Positions 63,999-64,000 of a stretch of DNA of 64,000 nucleotides are shown here, piece by piece; the first letter of the stretch is position 1; every line of letters starts with the position of its first letter. A program made the translations under genes and the position numbers. Location: positions 186,001 through 250,000 of the forward strand of contig JAFRJX010000003.1 of assembly GCA_017432025.1 (NCBI GenBank), read 5' to 3'. Source of the stretch: Candidatus Saccharimonadota bacterium. Its GTDB lineage: Bacteria > Patescibacteriota > Saccharimonadia > Saccharimonadales > Saccharimonadaceae. The notes below the pieces were generated by a model. That model did not search any database and was not told the DNA's origin. It saw only the letters and a program-made list of their open reading frames with translations.

Positions 63999-64000
63999 CG

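Overview
The window looks like a chromosome segment of a Candidate Phyla Radiation (Patescibacteria) bacterium, most likely a Saccharibacterium (TM7). The evidence is very tight gene packing with many overlapping genes, a DnaX without its zinc module, long charged N-terminal extensions on ribosomal protein L1 and SecE, very large surface proteins with FISUMP and InlB-type repeats, and a lipid gene set with no fatty-acid synthesis gene in sight. This placement is inference from gene content; no rRNA gene is present. The standard genetic code fits every gene, but UGA is almost never a stop (43 TAA, 13 TAG, 1 TGA in 57 genes).

Layout. 1-9 kb: queuosine genes (queA 3' part, tgt), cysS with a hydrolase and a DHH phosphoesterase, a phospholipid block (YqeG phosphatase, pgsA, cdsA, an acyl-activating AMP ligase), and recR-ybaB. 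9-16 kb: a GT-C membrane glycosyltransferase, dnaB, dnaX, a membrane thioredoxin-like protein and a cysteine-desulfurase-like enzyme. 16-21.5 kb: rplL, rplJ, rplA, rplK, nusG and secE on the minus strand, broken up by terminators, a membrane gene and an orphan gene. 21.5-26.5 kb: glucan phosphorylase, a PlsC-like acyltransferase and a membrane pyrophosphatase. 26.7-29.6 kb: an 867-aa surface protein and a small zinc-ribbon protein, then tRNA-Gln. 29.8-37.5 kb: a MacB/BceB-like ABC transporter with its two-component system, divergent from a VTC / DUF4956 / beta-helix operon. 37.4-45.7 kb: cell-envelope genes (beta-lactamase-fold protein, CapA-like protein, GH97 alpha-glucosidase, sortase, DUF3137, polysaccharide deacetylase) with small enzymes. 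45.9-51.8 kb: a 1970-aa surface protein with six FISUMP repeats. 51.8-64 kb: pyrG, tRNA-Trp, a GT4/GH57 glucan operon, rpmG, a small zinc-finger protein, a UvrD-type helicase-nuclease, gpsA, a membrane-anchored beta protein, and nrdG-nrdD (nrdD runs off the window).

How the parts fit. GpsA, the PlsC-like protein, CdsA, PgsA and YqeG cover most steps from glycerol-3-phosphate to phosphatidylglycerol, and the AMP ligase could activate scavenged fatty acids. The GT4, GH57, GH97 and GT35 enzymes make a small alpha-glucan make-and-break set. The two very large exported proteins share a related N-terminal module and are candidates for contact with a host cell.

A window-wide theme is how genes start. 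First genes of transcription units usually have an extended -10 box (TGn-TATAAT) placed 6-10 nt before the start codon, which predicts leaderless or almost leaderless mRNAs. Genes inside operons have Shine-Dalgarno sequences instead.
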